Source of the DNA: an uncultured Muribaculaceae bacterium
Lineage (GTDB): Bacteria; Bacteroidota; Bacteroidia; Bacteroidales; Muribaculaceae
Direction: 5' to 3'
Length of the DNA: 64,000 nucleotides
Assembly: GCA_944321705.1 (NCBI GenBank)
Contig: CALUMG010000003.1
Location: forward strand, 124,001 to 188,000
Under the pieces are notes generated by a model. The model made no database searches. It was not told the DNA's origin and was given only the letters and a program-made list of their open reading frames with translations. Position numbers and translations under genes: made by a program. Positions 51,112-59,011 of the stretch are shown in pieces. Position 1 is the stretch's first letter; each line of letters begins with the position of its first letter.

Positions 51112-51636
51112 ATGAAATATTACATTATACTGAACGGCCGCCAAGCCGGTCCATTTGAAGAAAACCAACTTTTGTCGATGGGTGTGACGCGTTCAACAAT
51201 GGTTTGGCGCGAAGGAATGCAAAACTGGCAAGAAGCCGGACAACTTGCCGAACTTGCCTACCTGTTCAACAACAATAATGGTAACAGCAACGGAAATTTT
51301 CAAGGAGGACAAACCCAACAGCCACCAAGATGGGACCAATATCAAGGCAACTATTCCCCTTATAATTCAAACATTCCGCCAATGCCAAAGACATGGCTCG
51401 TGGAATCGATTCTTGCCACATTGTTCTGCTGCCTTCCTTTCGGTATAGTAGGCATAGTATATGCTTCAAAAGTAAGCACCAGCTATCTGATGGGGAATTA
51501 CGCCCTCGCGCAAAAGCAATCGGACGATGCCAAGAAATGGACCTTGATAAGTGTCTTGGCAGGTCTTGCTTCAATCATAATCAGCATAATTTACTACGCA
51601 ATAGTTTATTCCTCGGCACTCATGCTCGGATTTTAA
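51112..51636 (+). CDS. GYF_2 (DUF4339) - CD225/dispanin membrane protein
   Basis: 174 residues. The N-terminal ~48 residues (YYIILNGRQAGPFEENQLL, SMVWREGMQNWQEA-like TMVWREGMQNWQEAGQL) are a GYF_2 domain, expected to bind proline-rich peptides. A flexible Asn/Gly/Gln-rich linker (NNNNGNSNGNFQGG) follows, then a CD225/dispanin part with two helices: TWLVESILATLFCCLPFGIV ... YASKVSTSYLMGNYALAQKQ ... WTLISVLAGLASIIISIIYY. The combination is frequent in Bacteroidetes, with no established function. It has its own consensus promoter. Confidence 0.88.
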   Translation: MKYYIILNGRQAGPFEENQLLSMGVTRSTMVWREGMQNWQEAGQLAELAYLFNNNNGNSNGNFQGGQTQQPPRWDQYQGNYSPYNSNIPPMPKTWLVESILATLFCCLPFGIVGIVYASKVSTSYLMGNYALAQKQSDDAKKWTLISVLAGLASIIISIIYYAIVYSSALMLGF

Positions 51637-51787
51637 CACGCAAGCATCACATACATGCGTTGCCCGATGTGAGAAGTTGTCTTCTGATACAACCTCCATG
51701 TTTTGCATCGCGGTTCTAAAGGGACCTGCGACAGCAAATATATGTTCATTTTTGTACATCCTTCTCGTCTTTCACTGTATTTTTGCG

Positions 51788-51795
51788 TAAATTTG
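51788..51795 (+). promoter_or_regulatory. -7 promoter element for miaB
   Basis: TAAATTTG (TAnnTTTG), 47 bases before the ATG. Confidence 0.5.
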
Positions 51796-51842
51796 CACCA
51801 TCATTTGAACAAAACAAGCTGACAGCTTAACACAAACATCGT

Positions 51843-53192
51843 ATGCAAGACAATAAAAACGCCGACAATAAAAAACTTTACATAGAGACTTACGGATGCC
51901 AAATGAACGTTGCCGACAGCGAAGTAGTGGCTTCGGTAATGAAAATGGCCGGTTACGACCTCACCGAGAATCTCGAAGAAAGCGATGCCGTTTTCCTCAA
52001 CACTTGTTCAATACGCGACAATGCCGAACAAAAAATATTTTCACGCCTGCAACAACTCAATGCAATAAAGAAAAAACATGGAGGCCGGTTCATAATCGGT
52101 GTATTGGGGTGCATGGCCGAACGCGTAAAGGAAAAACTCATCGACGAACATGGCGTGAACCTTGTCGCAGGCCCCGATTCATATCTTGACCTGCCCAATC
52201 TCATAGCGGCAGCCGAAAACGGTGAAAAAGCCATAAACATCGACCTGTCGACAGTCGAGACCTATCGCGACATAATTCCGTCAAGAATAGGCCACAGCCG
52301 CATAAGCGGATACATCAGCATCATGCGTGGTTGCAACAACTTCTGTTCTTATTGCATTGTCCCTTATACCCGTGGACGTGAACGCAGCCGCGAGCCGGAA
52401 AGCATCCTCAACGAACTGCAAGACTTGCAACAACGCGGATTCAAGGAAGTTACATTGCTCGGTCAAAATGTGAACTCTTATAAATTCACCGACACCGCCA
52501 CAGGCCAAACCATCGATTTCGCTCGATTGCTGTCGATGGTAGCCGAAGCTGCTCCATCGATGCGAATCAGGTTCACGACTTCCCATCCAAAGGACATGAG
52601 TGATGAAATAATCATGGCCATTGCCGCACACAAAAACATTTGCAACCATATCCACCTGCCTGTGCAATCGGGTAGCAACTCGGTGTTAAAAGCTATGAAT
52701 CGCAAATACACTCGCGAATGGTATCTCGACCGAATTGCCGCAATTCGCCGCATCATTCCCGACTGCGGAATATCGACCGACATGTTCACAGGTTTCCACG
52801 GAGAGACTGAAGAGGATTTCGCCCAAACTCTCGACTTGATGAAAGAAGTAGGTTTTGACTCAGCCTTTATGTTCAAATATTCGGAACGTCCCGGAACATT
52901 CGCCTCAAAAAATCTGCCCGACAATGTCCCCGAAGAAGTAAAAATCGAACGCCTCAACAGGATGATAAGCCTTGAAAACGAATTGTCACTGGCAAGCAAC
53001 CGCCGCGACATAGGCAAAGAATTTGAAATTCTCGTGGAAGGCTATTCAAAACGCTCAAGGGCAGACATGTTCGGACGCACCCAACAGAACAAAGTTGTAG
53101 TATTTCCCGCTACAAACACCAAATCGGGCGATTTCGTTACCGTCAAGGTAACCGACTGTTCTTCTGCAACATTGATGGGCACTCTCGTATGA
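51843..53192 (+). CDS. miaB: tRNA-2-methylthio-N6-isopentenyladenosine(37) synthase
   Basis: A radical SAM methylthiotransferase that thiomethylates i6A37 in tRNAs reading U-starting codons. 449 residues: the UPF0004 domain with its three Cys (ETYGCQMNVADSEVV, VFLNTCSIRDNAEQ, IIGVLGCMAER), the radical SAM motif ISIMRGCNNFCSYCIVPYTR (C-x3-C-x2-C), and a C-terminal TRAM domain (EFEILVEGYSKRSRADMFGR). It matches MiaB, not MtaB or RimO, by GCNNFCSYCIVPYTRG and length. Followed by an MFS gene after 60 bases. Confidence 0.96.
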   Translation: MQDNKNADNKKLYIETYGCQMNVADSEVVASVMKMAGYDLTENLEESDAVFLNTCSIRDNAEQKIFSRLQQLNAIKKKHGGRFIIGVLGCMAERVKEKLIDEHGVNLVAGPDSYLDLPNLIAAAENGEKAINIDLSTVETYRDIIPSRIGHSRISGYISIMRGCNNFCSYCIVPYTRGRERSREPESILNELQDLQQRGFKEVTLLGQNVNSYKFTDTATGQTIDFARLLSMVAEAAPSMRIRFTTSHPKDMSDEIIMAIAAHKNICNHIHLPVQSGSNSVLKAMNRKYTREWYLDRIAAIRRIIPDCGISTDMFTGFHGETEEDFAQTLDLMKEVGFDSAFMFKYSERPGTFASKNLPDNVPEEVKIERLNRMISLENELSLASNRRDIGKEFEILVEGYSKRSRADMFGRTQQNKVVVFPATNTKSGDFVTVKVTDCSSATLMGTLV

Positions 53193-53252
53193 ACCGTCTT
53201 GGCCAATTGCAATAAACAAAAGTATATTCTTCCGGCTTAAAACACACGACTT

Positions 53253-54449
53253 ATGGAACTCGCAAGCCAACAACCTAAAGAGCATCTGTGGAACAAGAAT
53301 TTCGTCAGAATATGCATCGGGAATTTCATGCTATTCTTTTCGTTCTACCTCATCATGCCTCTATTGCCGCTGTATTTACACGATACGTTTCATGCAAGTG
53401 AACAAATCATAGGAATTGTCTTGTCGGGATACACAGTCACCACATTGCTCATAAGGCCGTTCGGAGGTTTTATGGTCGACACTTTTCCTCGCAAAAAGGT
53501 ATTGATGATATGTTATTTCACATTCTTCATCTTTTTTGCCGGATATTTCCTTGCTTGGACAGTGCTGCTCTTTGCCATAATCCGCACTTTGCACGGGTTC
53601 TCGTTCGGCTCGACCACAGTCGCCAACAGCACAGTCGCCATCGACGTGCTTTACCCGAGCCGACGTGCCGAAGGTATCGGATACTATGGCCTCAGCAACA
53701 ACCTTGCAATGGCTATTGGGCCGACAGTTGCGGTGTACCTATATAACATAGTTCCCGATTTCAACTACATGTTTGCATTGTCGCTGCTCACATCCGGAAT
53801 CGGATTCTTCATCGTCACGACGGTAAAAACTCGCCAACGTGAAGCAGTAAAAGACAAGCAGCCGATGTCGCTCGACCGATTTTTCCTCATAAAAGGATGG
53901 CGTGAAGGACTTGTGATGATTTGCCTGTCATTCTGCTACGGGGTGCTGTCTACCTACCTTGCCATATACGGACAAAAAGAATTGGGAATAACCAGCGGCA
54001 CTGGCACATTCTTCATGCTCATGGCGATAGGCCTAATCATGTCGCGCCTAATAGGCAGCCGCTCGCTGCGCAAAGGCAAAATAACGCAAAACGTATCCAT
54101 GGGCATGACAATTGCTCTTGCCGGATATATTTTGTTTGCCATCGTCCGTGATCCGATAGCTTATTACTCGGCAGCCTTCATCATTGGCCTTGGAAACGGA
54201 CACCTGTTCCCGGCCTACCAGACCATGTTCATAAATCTGGCTCCTAATTCCCAACGAGGGACAGCCAATTCAACCTACCTCACATCATGGGATGCCGGAT
54301 TAGGCATAGGCGTGTTTGCCGGAGGTTGGCTGGTTGAGCAATTCGGATATCAGCACGCATTTGAAATAGCTGCCGCAATCAACGCAATCGGGGTGGCATA
54401 TTTCTTCCTGAAAGTACGGCAATCCTACAACGCAAACAAATTGCGCTGA
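53253..54449 (+). CDS. Major facilitator superfamily transporter
   Basis: 398 residues, 12 predicted helices. The first half has FMLFFSFYLIMPLLPLYLHD, the loop GGFMVDTFPRKKVLM (motif A, D-x-x-x-R-K) and HGFSFGSTTVANSTVAIDV. The second half has a motif-A-like SRLIGSRSLRKGK and GLGNGHLFPAYQTMFINLAP. It resembles drug or small-molecule exporters of the YfcJ/YhhS-like kind. The substrate cannot be inferred. It may be read through from miaB, since no separate promoter element is seen. Confidence 0.88.
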   Translation: MELASQQPKEHLWNKNFVRICIGNFMLFFSFYLIMPLLPLYLHDTFHASEQIIGIVLSGYTVTTLLIRPFGGFMVDTFPRKKVLMICYFTFFIFFAGYFLAWTVLLFAIIRTLHGFSFGSTTVANSTVAIDVLYPSRRAEGIGYYGLSNNLAMAIGPTVAVYLYNIVPDFNYMFALSLLTSGIGFFIVTTVKTRQREAVKDKQPMSLDRFFLIKGWREGLVMICLSFCYGVLSTYLAIYGQKELGITSGTGTFFMLMAIGLIMSRLIGSRSLRKGKITQNVSMGMTIALAGYILFAIVRDPIAYYSAAFIIGLGNGHLFPAYQTMFINLAPNSQRGTANSTYLTSWDAGLGIGVFAGGWLVEQFGYQHAFEIAAAINAIGVAYFFLKVRQSYNANKLR

Positions 54450-54545
54450 CAAACTGTAATTTTGTGAAAAATTTCTGTAATTTGTGTCATATCATTGCAT
54501 TTTCTACGTTATAACTTTGTAATGCATTGATACATTATTTTTTCA

Positions 54546-54553
54546 TATCTTTG
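54546..54553 (+). promoter_or_regulatory. -7 promoter element for the iron-sulfur/aldo-keto reductase operon
   Basis: TATCTTTG (TAnnTTTG), giving a leader of about 95 bases; a second match, TAACTTTG, lies at 54512-54519. Confidence 0.5.
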
Positions 54554-54568
54554 CATAAACACCTTTCC

Positions 54569-54585
54569 GTGCACAGTGTGTGCAC
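54569..54585 (+). promoter_or_regulatory. Perfect palindrome in the operon leader (possible operator)
   Basis: GTGCACA-GTG-TGTGCAC, seven-base arms with a three-base spacer, starts about nine bases after the predicted transcription start. It could be a repressor site or a small RNA hairpin. Confidence 0.4.
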
Positions 54586-54654
54586 ATGGACGCGCCAACG
54601 TGGCCTAACTACTTATAGTATTACATTTGCAAAAATCACAAAATCATCACGCCA

Positions 54655-56214
54655 ATGTTACGAAAAATAAGAGTAACTCTCGCCATCGTGTTTTTTGCGG
54701 CGATAACGTTACTGTTTCTTGACTTCACCGGCACAATTCACGCATGGCTCGGATGGATGGCAAAAATCCAATTCCTGCCGGCAATCTTTGCGCTTCACGC
54801 ATGGCTCGGATGGATGGCAAAAATCCAATTCCTGCCGGCAATCTTTGCGCTTAACACGGTTGTAATAATTGCACTCATCGCAATCACGCTAATTTTCGGC
54901 CGAATATATTGTTCTGTAATTTGTCCGTTAGGAGTTTTTCAAGATATCGTGTCTTGGATAAGTTCAAAACGCAAAAAAAAGAAAGCCCGATTCTCCTATT
55001 CTCCGGCAAAATCATGGCTGCGCTATTCAATTCTTGCGATTTTCATCATAGCATTCATCGCCGGCATCCATTCACTCGTTGCGCTACTCGCGCCCTACAG
55101 TTCTTACGGACGCATCGTTTCCAATCTGTTTGCCCCGATATGGCAATGGGGAAACAACGTCCTTGCATCAGTAGCCGAACACTACGACAGCTATGCTTTC
55201 TACCGCACCGACGTGTGGCTTAAAAGCCTGTCCACATTCATAATAGCTGCACTTACATTCTGCATAGTCATCGTCCTTGCATGGAAAAACGGACGTACTT
55301 ATTGCAACACCGTATGCCCGGTCGGCACCGTGCTCGGTTTCTTGTCAAAATACGCATTACTGAAACCTGTAATCGACACCGATAAGTGCAAAGGGTGCAG
55401 TCTTTGTTCAAGGAAATGCAAGGCTTCATGCATAGATTACAAAAACCATACTATAGATTATAGCCGTTGCGTCGACTGCATGGACTGCATCGACAACTGT
55501 GAATTCGACGCAATACATTATGGACTAAGGAAGAAAAACAATCACGTCATTGAAAATGACGATACTAAAGGGAAAAAGAAAAACCCGGCTTCGCGCCGCA
55601 CTTTTATTACGCTCTCCGCGCTCATGGCTGCCGAAACAGTACTAAAAGCTCAAGAAAAGAAGGTTGATGGCGGACTTGCCATAATAGAAGACAAAAAAAT
55701 CCCCAACCGCGCTACTGCAATCGTGCCCCCGGGAGCAATCAGTCATAGCAATTTCGCCACTCACTGCACTGCATGCCAATTGTGCGTGTCGGTCTGCCCT
55801 AACGGTGTATTACGCCCATCGACCGACATAACCCGGCTGATGCAGCCCGAAATGTCGTATGAACGCGGATACTGCCGTCCCGAATGCACCAAGTGTTCGG
55901 AAGTATGCCCGACAGGCGCCATTAACTTAATTGACATTGCCGAGAAATCGGCAATACATATAGGACACGCTGTGTGGGTAAAGGAAAACTGCGTGCCGCT
56001 CACCGACGGTGTGGAATGCGGCAACTGCGCACGCCACTGCCCCACCGGTGCGATACAAATGGTGAATTCCGACCCTGCCGACCCCGAATCACCAAAAATC
56101 CCGGTCGTGAACATCGAACGTTGTATAGGATGCGGCGCATGCGAGAATCTGTGTCCGGCACGTCCGTTCAGCGCAATCTATGTCGAAGGACACGAAGTTC
56201 ACCGCACTGTTTGA
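54655..56214 (+). CDS. Polyferredoxin membrane protein (NapH-like membrane part fused to NapG-like ferredoxin part)
   Basis: 519 residues. The N-terminal ~240 residues have about five helices with two Cys motifs of NapH/YccM type (GRIYCSVICPLGVFQDI, GRTYCNTVCPVGTVLGF). Near 245-285 lie two 4Fe-4S motifs (CKGCSLCSRKCKASC, CVDCMDCIDNC). Near 312 a twin-arginine-like SRRTFITLSALMAAE suggests that a once-separate secreted NapG-type protein was joined here. The C-terminal ~150 residues carry four more cluster motifs (CTACQLCVSVCP, CTKCSEVCP, CGNCARHCP, CIGCGACENLCP). It probably passes electrons from the quinone pool to a periplasmic partner. An exact 19-codon duplication occurs near residue 30. 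Twenty bases ahead of the reductase gene. Confidence 0.85.
   Translation: MLRKIRVTLAIVFFAAITLLFLDFTGTIHAWLGWMAKIQFLPAIFALHAWLGWMAKIQFLPAIFALNTVVIIALIAITLIFGRIYCSVICPLGVFQDIVSWISSKRKKKKARFSYSPAKSWLRYSILAIFIIAFIAGIHSLVALLAPYSSYGRIVSNLFAPIWQWGNNVLASVAEHYDSYAFYRTDVWLKSLSTFIIAALTFCIVIVLAWKNGRTYCNTVCPVGTVLGFLSKYALLKPVIDTDKCKGCSLCSRKCKASCIDYKNHTIDYSRCVDCMDCIDNCEFDAIHYGLRKKNNHVIENDDTKGKKKNPASRRTFITLSALMAAETVLKAQEKKVDGGLAIIEDKKIPNRATAIVPPGAISHSNFATHCTACQLCVSVCPNGVLRPSTDITRLMQPEMSYERGYCRPECTKCSEVCPTGAINLIDIAEKSAIHIGHAVWVKENCVPLTDGVECGNCARHCPTGAIQMVNSDPADPESPKIPVVNIERCIGCGACENLCPARPFSAIYVEGHEVHRTV
54739..54852 (+). repeat. Exact 57-base in-frame tandem duplication inside the polyferredoxin gene
   Basis: 54739-54795 and 54796-54852 are identical, adding 19 residues (the block that begins HAWLGWMAKIQ and ends IFAL). 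As I remember homologues, they carry the block once, before the first C-x3-C-P motif. Confidence 0.95.
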
Positions 56215-56233
56215 CATTAAAAAACTGACAATC

Positions 56234-57631
56234 ATGGACAACAATATAATTGACAACAATAACAAGAATGAAATTTCACGAAGGAATTTCATCAAAATAG
56301 TAGGGATAAGCGCGGCAACTGTCACTGCAGCCACTTTGCCTGGATGCAAAAGCGATGCTGAAAAGAATGTAACCGCAAATTCTTCACAACAACCAGGGCA
56401 AATGACCTATCGCACCAATCCAAGAACAGGTGACAAGGTTTCCATCCTCGGCTATGGATGTATGAGGTGGCCAACGTTGCCATCACCGGCAGGCGACGGT
56501 AATGTAATCGACCAAAACACCGTCAACCGCCTCATCGACTACGCTCTTGAACATGGCGTGAACTATTTCGACACGTCGCCTGTGTATGTGCAAGGCTGGT
56601 CAGAAAAATCCACCGGCATTGCCTTGAAACGCCATCCTCGCGACAAGTTCTTCATTGCCACTAAATTATCAAACTTCTCCAATTACACACGCGAAAACTC
56701 AATAGCGATGTACCGGCAGTCGTTCACCGATTTGCAAGTCGACTACATCGACTACTACCTGCTCCACTCCATCGGCAACGGCGGCATCGACATGTTCCGG
56801 GCAAGATACATCGATAACGGAATGATTGATTTCCTTATGGCCGAACGTGAAGCAGGTCGCATACGCAACCTTGGCTTCTCCTTCCACGGCACCAAAGAAG
56901 TATTTGACGAGGTTCTTGCAATGCACGACAAAGTTCATTGGGACTTCGTGCAGATTCAATTGAACTATGTCGATTGGAAGCATGCTTCGGGCAATAATGT
57001 CAATGCCGACTATCTTTATGGCGAACTGGTGAAGCGCAACATCCCTGCAGTGATAATGGAACCGCTGCTCGGAGGCCGCCTGTCAAACGTCCCCGACCAC
57101 ATTGCTGCACGATTGCTGCAACGCAACCCGACGTCGAGCGTGGCATCTTGGGCATTCCGTTTTGCCGGAACGCCAAAAGATGTACTTACCGTATTGAGCG
57201 GCATGACTTACATGGAACACCTGCAAGACAACTTGCGCACATATTCTCCACTGGTCGAACTTTCCGATGAGGAAACGCAATTCCTCTATGACACGGCCGA
57301 ATTGATGATGCAGTACCCTACAATCCCATGCAACGACTGTAAATATTGCATGCCGTGCCCTTATGGCATCGACATCCCGGCAATCTTGTTGCATTACAAC
57401 AAATGCGTCAACGAAGGCAACATTCCTGCATCGTCGCAAGACGAGAACTATCAGCGCGCACGCCGTGCCTACTTGATTGGATATGACCGCAGCGTCCCGA
57501 AGCTGAGACAGGCAAGCCACTGCATAGGATGTGGGCAATGCGTAATCCACTGCCCACAAAGCATCGACATCCCTCACGAGCTGCACCGCATCGACCAATT
57601 CGTCGAAAAATTAAAACAAGGCACGCTATAA
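56234..57631 (+). CDS. Tat-exported aldo/keto reductase with ferredoxin domain
   Basis: 465 residues from MDNNIIDNNNKNEISRRNF; a longer frame begins inside the preceding gene. It starts with a twin-arginine signal (SRRNFIKIVGIS) that runs into a lipobox (LPGC, Cys38), so it is a predicted Tat-dependent lipoprotein. The AKR barrel follows: ILGYGCMRWPTL, VNYFDTSPVYVQG (Asp and Tyr), FFIATKLS (Lys), YYLLHSIGNGG (His), IRNLGFSFHGT. The C-terminus adds two 4Fe-4S motifs (CNDCKYCMPCPYGIDIP, CIGCGQCVIHCPQSIDIP). With the upstream polyferredoxin it could form a periplasmic electron-transfer chain reducing or oxidising a carbonyl compound. Substrate unknown. Confidence 0.88.
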   Translation: MDNNIIDNNNKNEISRRNFIKIVGISAATVTAATLPGCKSDAEKNVTANSSQQPGQMTYRTNPRTGDKVSILGYGCMRWPTLPSPAGDGNVIDQNTVNRLIDYALEHGVNYFDTSPVYVQGWSEKSTGIALKRHPRDKFFIATKLSNFSNYTRENSIAMYRQSFTDLQVDYIDYYLLHSIGNGGIDMFRARYIDNGMIDFLMAEREAGRIRNLGFSFHGTKEVFDEVLAMHDKVHWDFVQIQLNYVDWKHASGNNVNADYLYGELVKRNIPAVIMEPLLGGRLSNVPDHIAARLLQRNPTSSVASWAFRFAGTPKDVLTVLSGMTYMEHLQDNLRTYSPLVELSDEETQFLYDTAELMMQYPTIPCNDCKYCMPCPYGIDIPAILLHYNKCVNEGNIPASSQDENYQRARRAYLIGYDRSVPKLRQASHCIGCGQCVIHCPQSIDIPHELHRIDQFVEKLKQGTL

Positions 57632-57660
57632 TTGAGTATTAAGAAGATTTTTAGATAAAG

Positions 57661-57705
57661 CTGAATCCTACTTTTACTGCATTTTAGGATTCAGTTTTAT
57701 TTTTA
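57661..57705 (+). terminator. Terminator of the iron-sulfur/reductase operon
   Basis: CTGAATCCTA / TAGGATTCAG, a 10-base stem, followed by TTTTATTTTTAT. Confidence 0.88.
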
Positions 57706-57888
57706 TGTGATAAATCGCTCCTTCCAAGCATCTGCCACATTAGCAGTGCTGTCATACTTCAATCTTTGCCAATCGCTGAAATTCAAAACAAAAGTTAATT
57801 TTACTCTCATCCGAATAGCAAAATATTAAATAATGCAAACAGATTGCATTTTCCTGCCGACAAACTATGTTTTACAACATATAATTTC

Positions 57889-58127
57889 TATCTTTGCACC
57901 AGTTATTCATGGTATTAGTTTTAAGGCAAAACTAAAATGGATGTCGTGATGACAATCATTTTGATGTTTTTAGGTTTATGTTATTAGAAGGTTAATTAGG
58001 TAAAGCGATCCCAGGCAGTGATGTCGGGGATTAATTTTTTATATACCCAACCACTCTTATCCCTAAAGAGTGTACACACGAGGAGCACAACAAATTGAAC
58101 TGTTCAACCATTTAATTTATCGGCATA
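57889..58127 (+). promoter_or_regulatory. Promoter and three-hairpin leader of the HigA-like gene
   Basis: TATCTTTG at 57889-57896 (TAnnTTTG) predicts a start near 57903 and a leader of about 225 bases. The leader contains: (1) a hairpin at 57934-57962 (AAAATG..TGTC / GACA..CATTTT around GTGAT) with a T-rich tail; (2) ATCCC/GGGAT at 58008-58031, followed by TAATTTTTT; (3) CACTCTT/AAGAGTG at 58052-58072. The first block, with GGTATTAGTTTTAAGG before it, resembles a leader I recall seeing repeatedly in Bacteroidales. A possible 16-codon peptide (MDVVMTIILMFLGLCY) overlaps hairpin 1. The rest of the 496-base gap (57706-57888) shows nothing. Confidence 0.55.
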
Positions 58128-58490
58128 ATGAGCACAATTACAAAAGAACAATATGAATTTGCCCAATCAAGAATCGAAGAACTTCTTCCGTTGGTAGATG
58201 ACAATACTCCTGTAAACGACAAGAACGCCGTAGAGCTTTCCATGATGTCAGATATTGTGATAGCCTATGAAAAAGAACATTATCCCATTGAAAAGCCTAC
58301 AGTGGCCGAGCTAATAGAACTATCCTTGGAAGAAAAGGGAATGACGCAAAAGCAGTTGGCTAAAGAAATCGGAGTAAGCGCATCTCGAGTAAACGATTAC
58401 ATCAACGGGCGTTCTGAACCGACCTTGAAGGTTGCGAGAAGCCTTTGCCGCATATTGGGAATACGTCCGGCTGCCATGCTCGGACTCTGA
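58128..58490 (+). CDS. HigA-like XRE-family antitoxin (orphan)
   Basis: 120 residues: an N-terminal helical part (YEFAQSRIEELLPLVDD, AVELSMMSDIVIAYEKEHYP) typical of HigA antitoxins of the HigB-HigA type II system, then a helix-turn-helix (MTQKQLAKEIGVSASRVNDY, GRSEPTLKVARSLCRILGI). HigB normally lies just upstream on the same strand, but the ~500 bases upstream encode no toxin in any frame I can support, and the next gene downstream is a tRNA on the other strand. It may be a stand-alone regulator or an antidote against a toxin elsewhere. Its long structured leader is unusual. Confidence 0.85.
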   Translation: MSTITKEQYEFAQSRIEELLPLVDDNTPVNDKNAVELSMMSDIVIAYEKEHYPIEKPTVAELIELSLEEKGMTQKQLAKEIGVSASRVNDYINGRSEPTLKVARSLCRILGIRPAAMLGL

Positions 58491-58514
58491 CCGAATTATC
58501 ATAAAACTTTTTTT

Positions 58515-58549
58515 AAGCGCGACCACACAAGGCTTCGCGCTTCTTTTTT
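58515..58549 (+). terminator. Terminator of the HigA-like gene
   Basis: AAGCGCGA / TCGCGCTT stem followed by CTTTTTTT. Confidence 0.9.
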
Positions 58550-58701
58550 TGCTGAAAACGCATCTCACCCAAATCCCAAGATCCAACTTCCCCAACAGGA
58601 CAGCACTGGCAGCAACAATGCCCAAACCATTGAAAATCAATACATTGCATTCTCATACATGCACAAAAAAGAGGACACATTCACATGTATCCTCTATCGT
58701 G

Positions 58702-58776
58702 TGGGTGTTGACGGATTCGAACCGCCGACCCTCTGCTTGTAAGGCAGATGCTCTGAACCAGCTGAGCTAAACACCC
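58702..58776 (-). tRNA. tRNA-Val (anticodon TAC)
   Basis: A 75-base cloverleaf on the minus strand: acceptor GGGTGTT / AACACCC, D arm GCTC...GAGC, anticodon stem TCTGC / GCAGA with loop CTTACAA (anticodon TAC, reading GUA and probably other GUN codons), and T arm GGCGG-TTCGAAT-CCGTC. The discriminator is A. The CCA end is not encoded, as is common in this phylum. It stands alone between the antitoxin terminator and purB. Confidence 0.95.
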
Positions 58777-58869
58777 TCGTTGTTCATTTCGCAACCGCTT
58801 TGTTTCTCAATTGCGATGCAAAGGTAAGGACATTTTTTTGAATGTGCAAAATATTTCGCGTATTTTTTT

Positions 58870-58907
58870 GAGAAAATTTATTTTCTCATCTTTTTTCACT
58901 AATTTTG
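58870..58907 (+). promoter_or_regulatory. purB promoter with palindrome in the -33 region
   Basis: TAATTTTG at 58900-58907 (TAnnTTTG). A perfect inverted repeat, GAGAAAAT-TT-ATTTTCTC (58870-58887), covers the place where the -33 box would be, so a bound protein could block transcription. The predicted leader is about 98 bases. The rest of the 521-base gap before purB holds the HigA terminator and tRNA-Val. Confidence 0.5.
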
Positions 58908-59011
58908 CAAAGGTAAATTTAGATAGAAACCCGTTAATATGGCGGCATTTAGATTCCGCACGCGACTGGGAACATATTTTTTCATTTTATCGGTACAAAA
59001 ATTTTAATTTT

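Noticed and set aside
57632-58127. HigB toxin gene paired with the HigA-like gene
   Set aside because: No frame in the upstream gap gives a ~100-residue protein with HigB features; only a 16-codon frame is seen.
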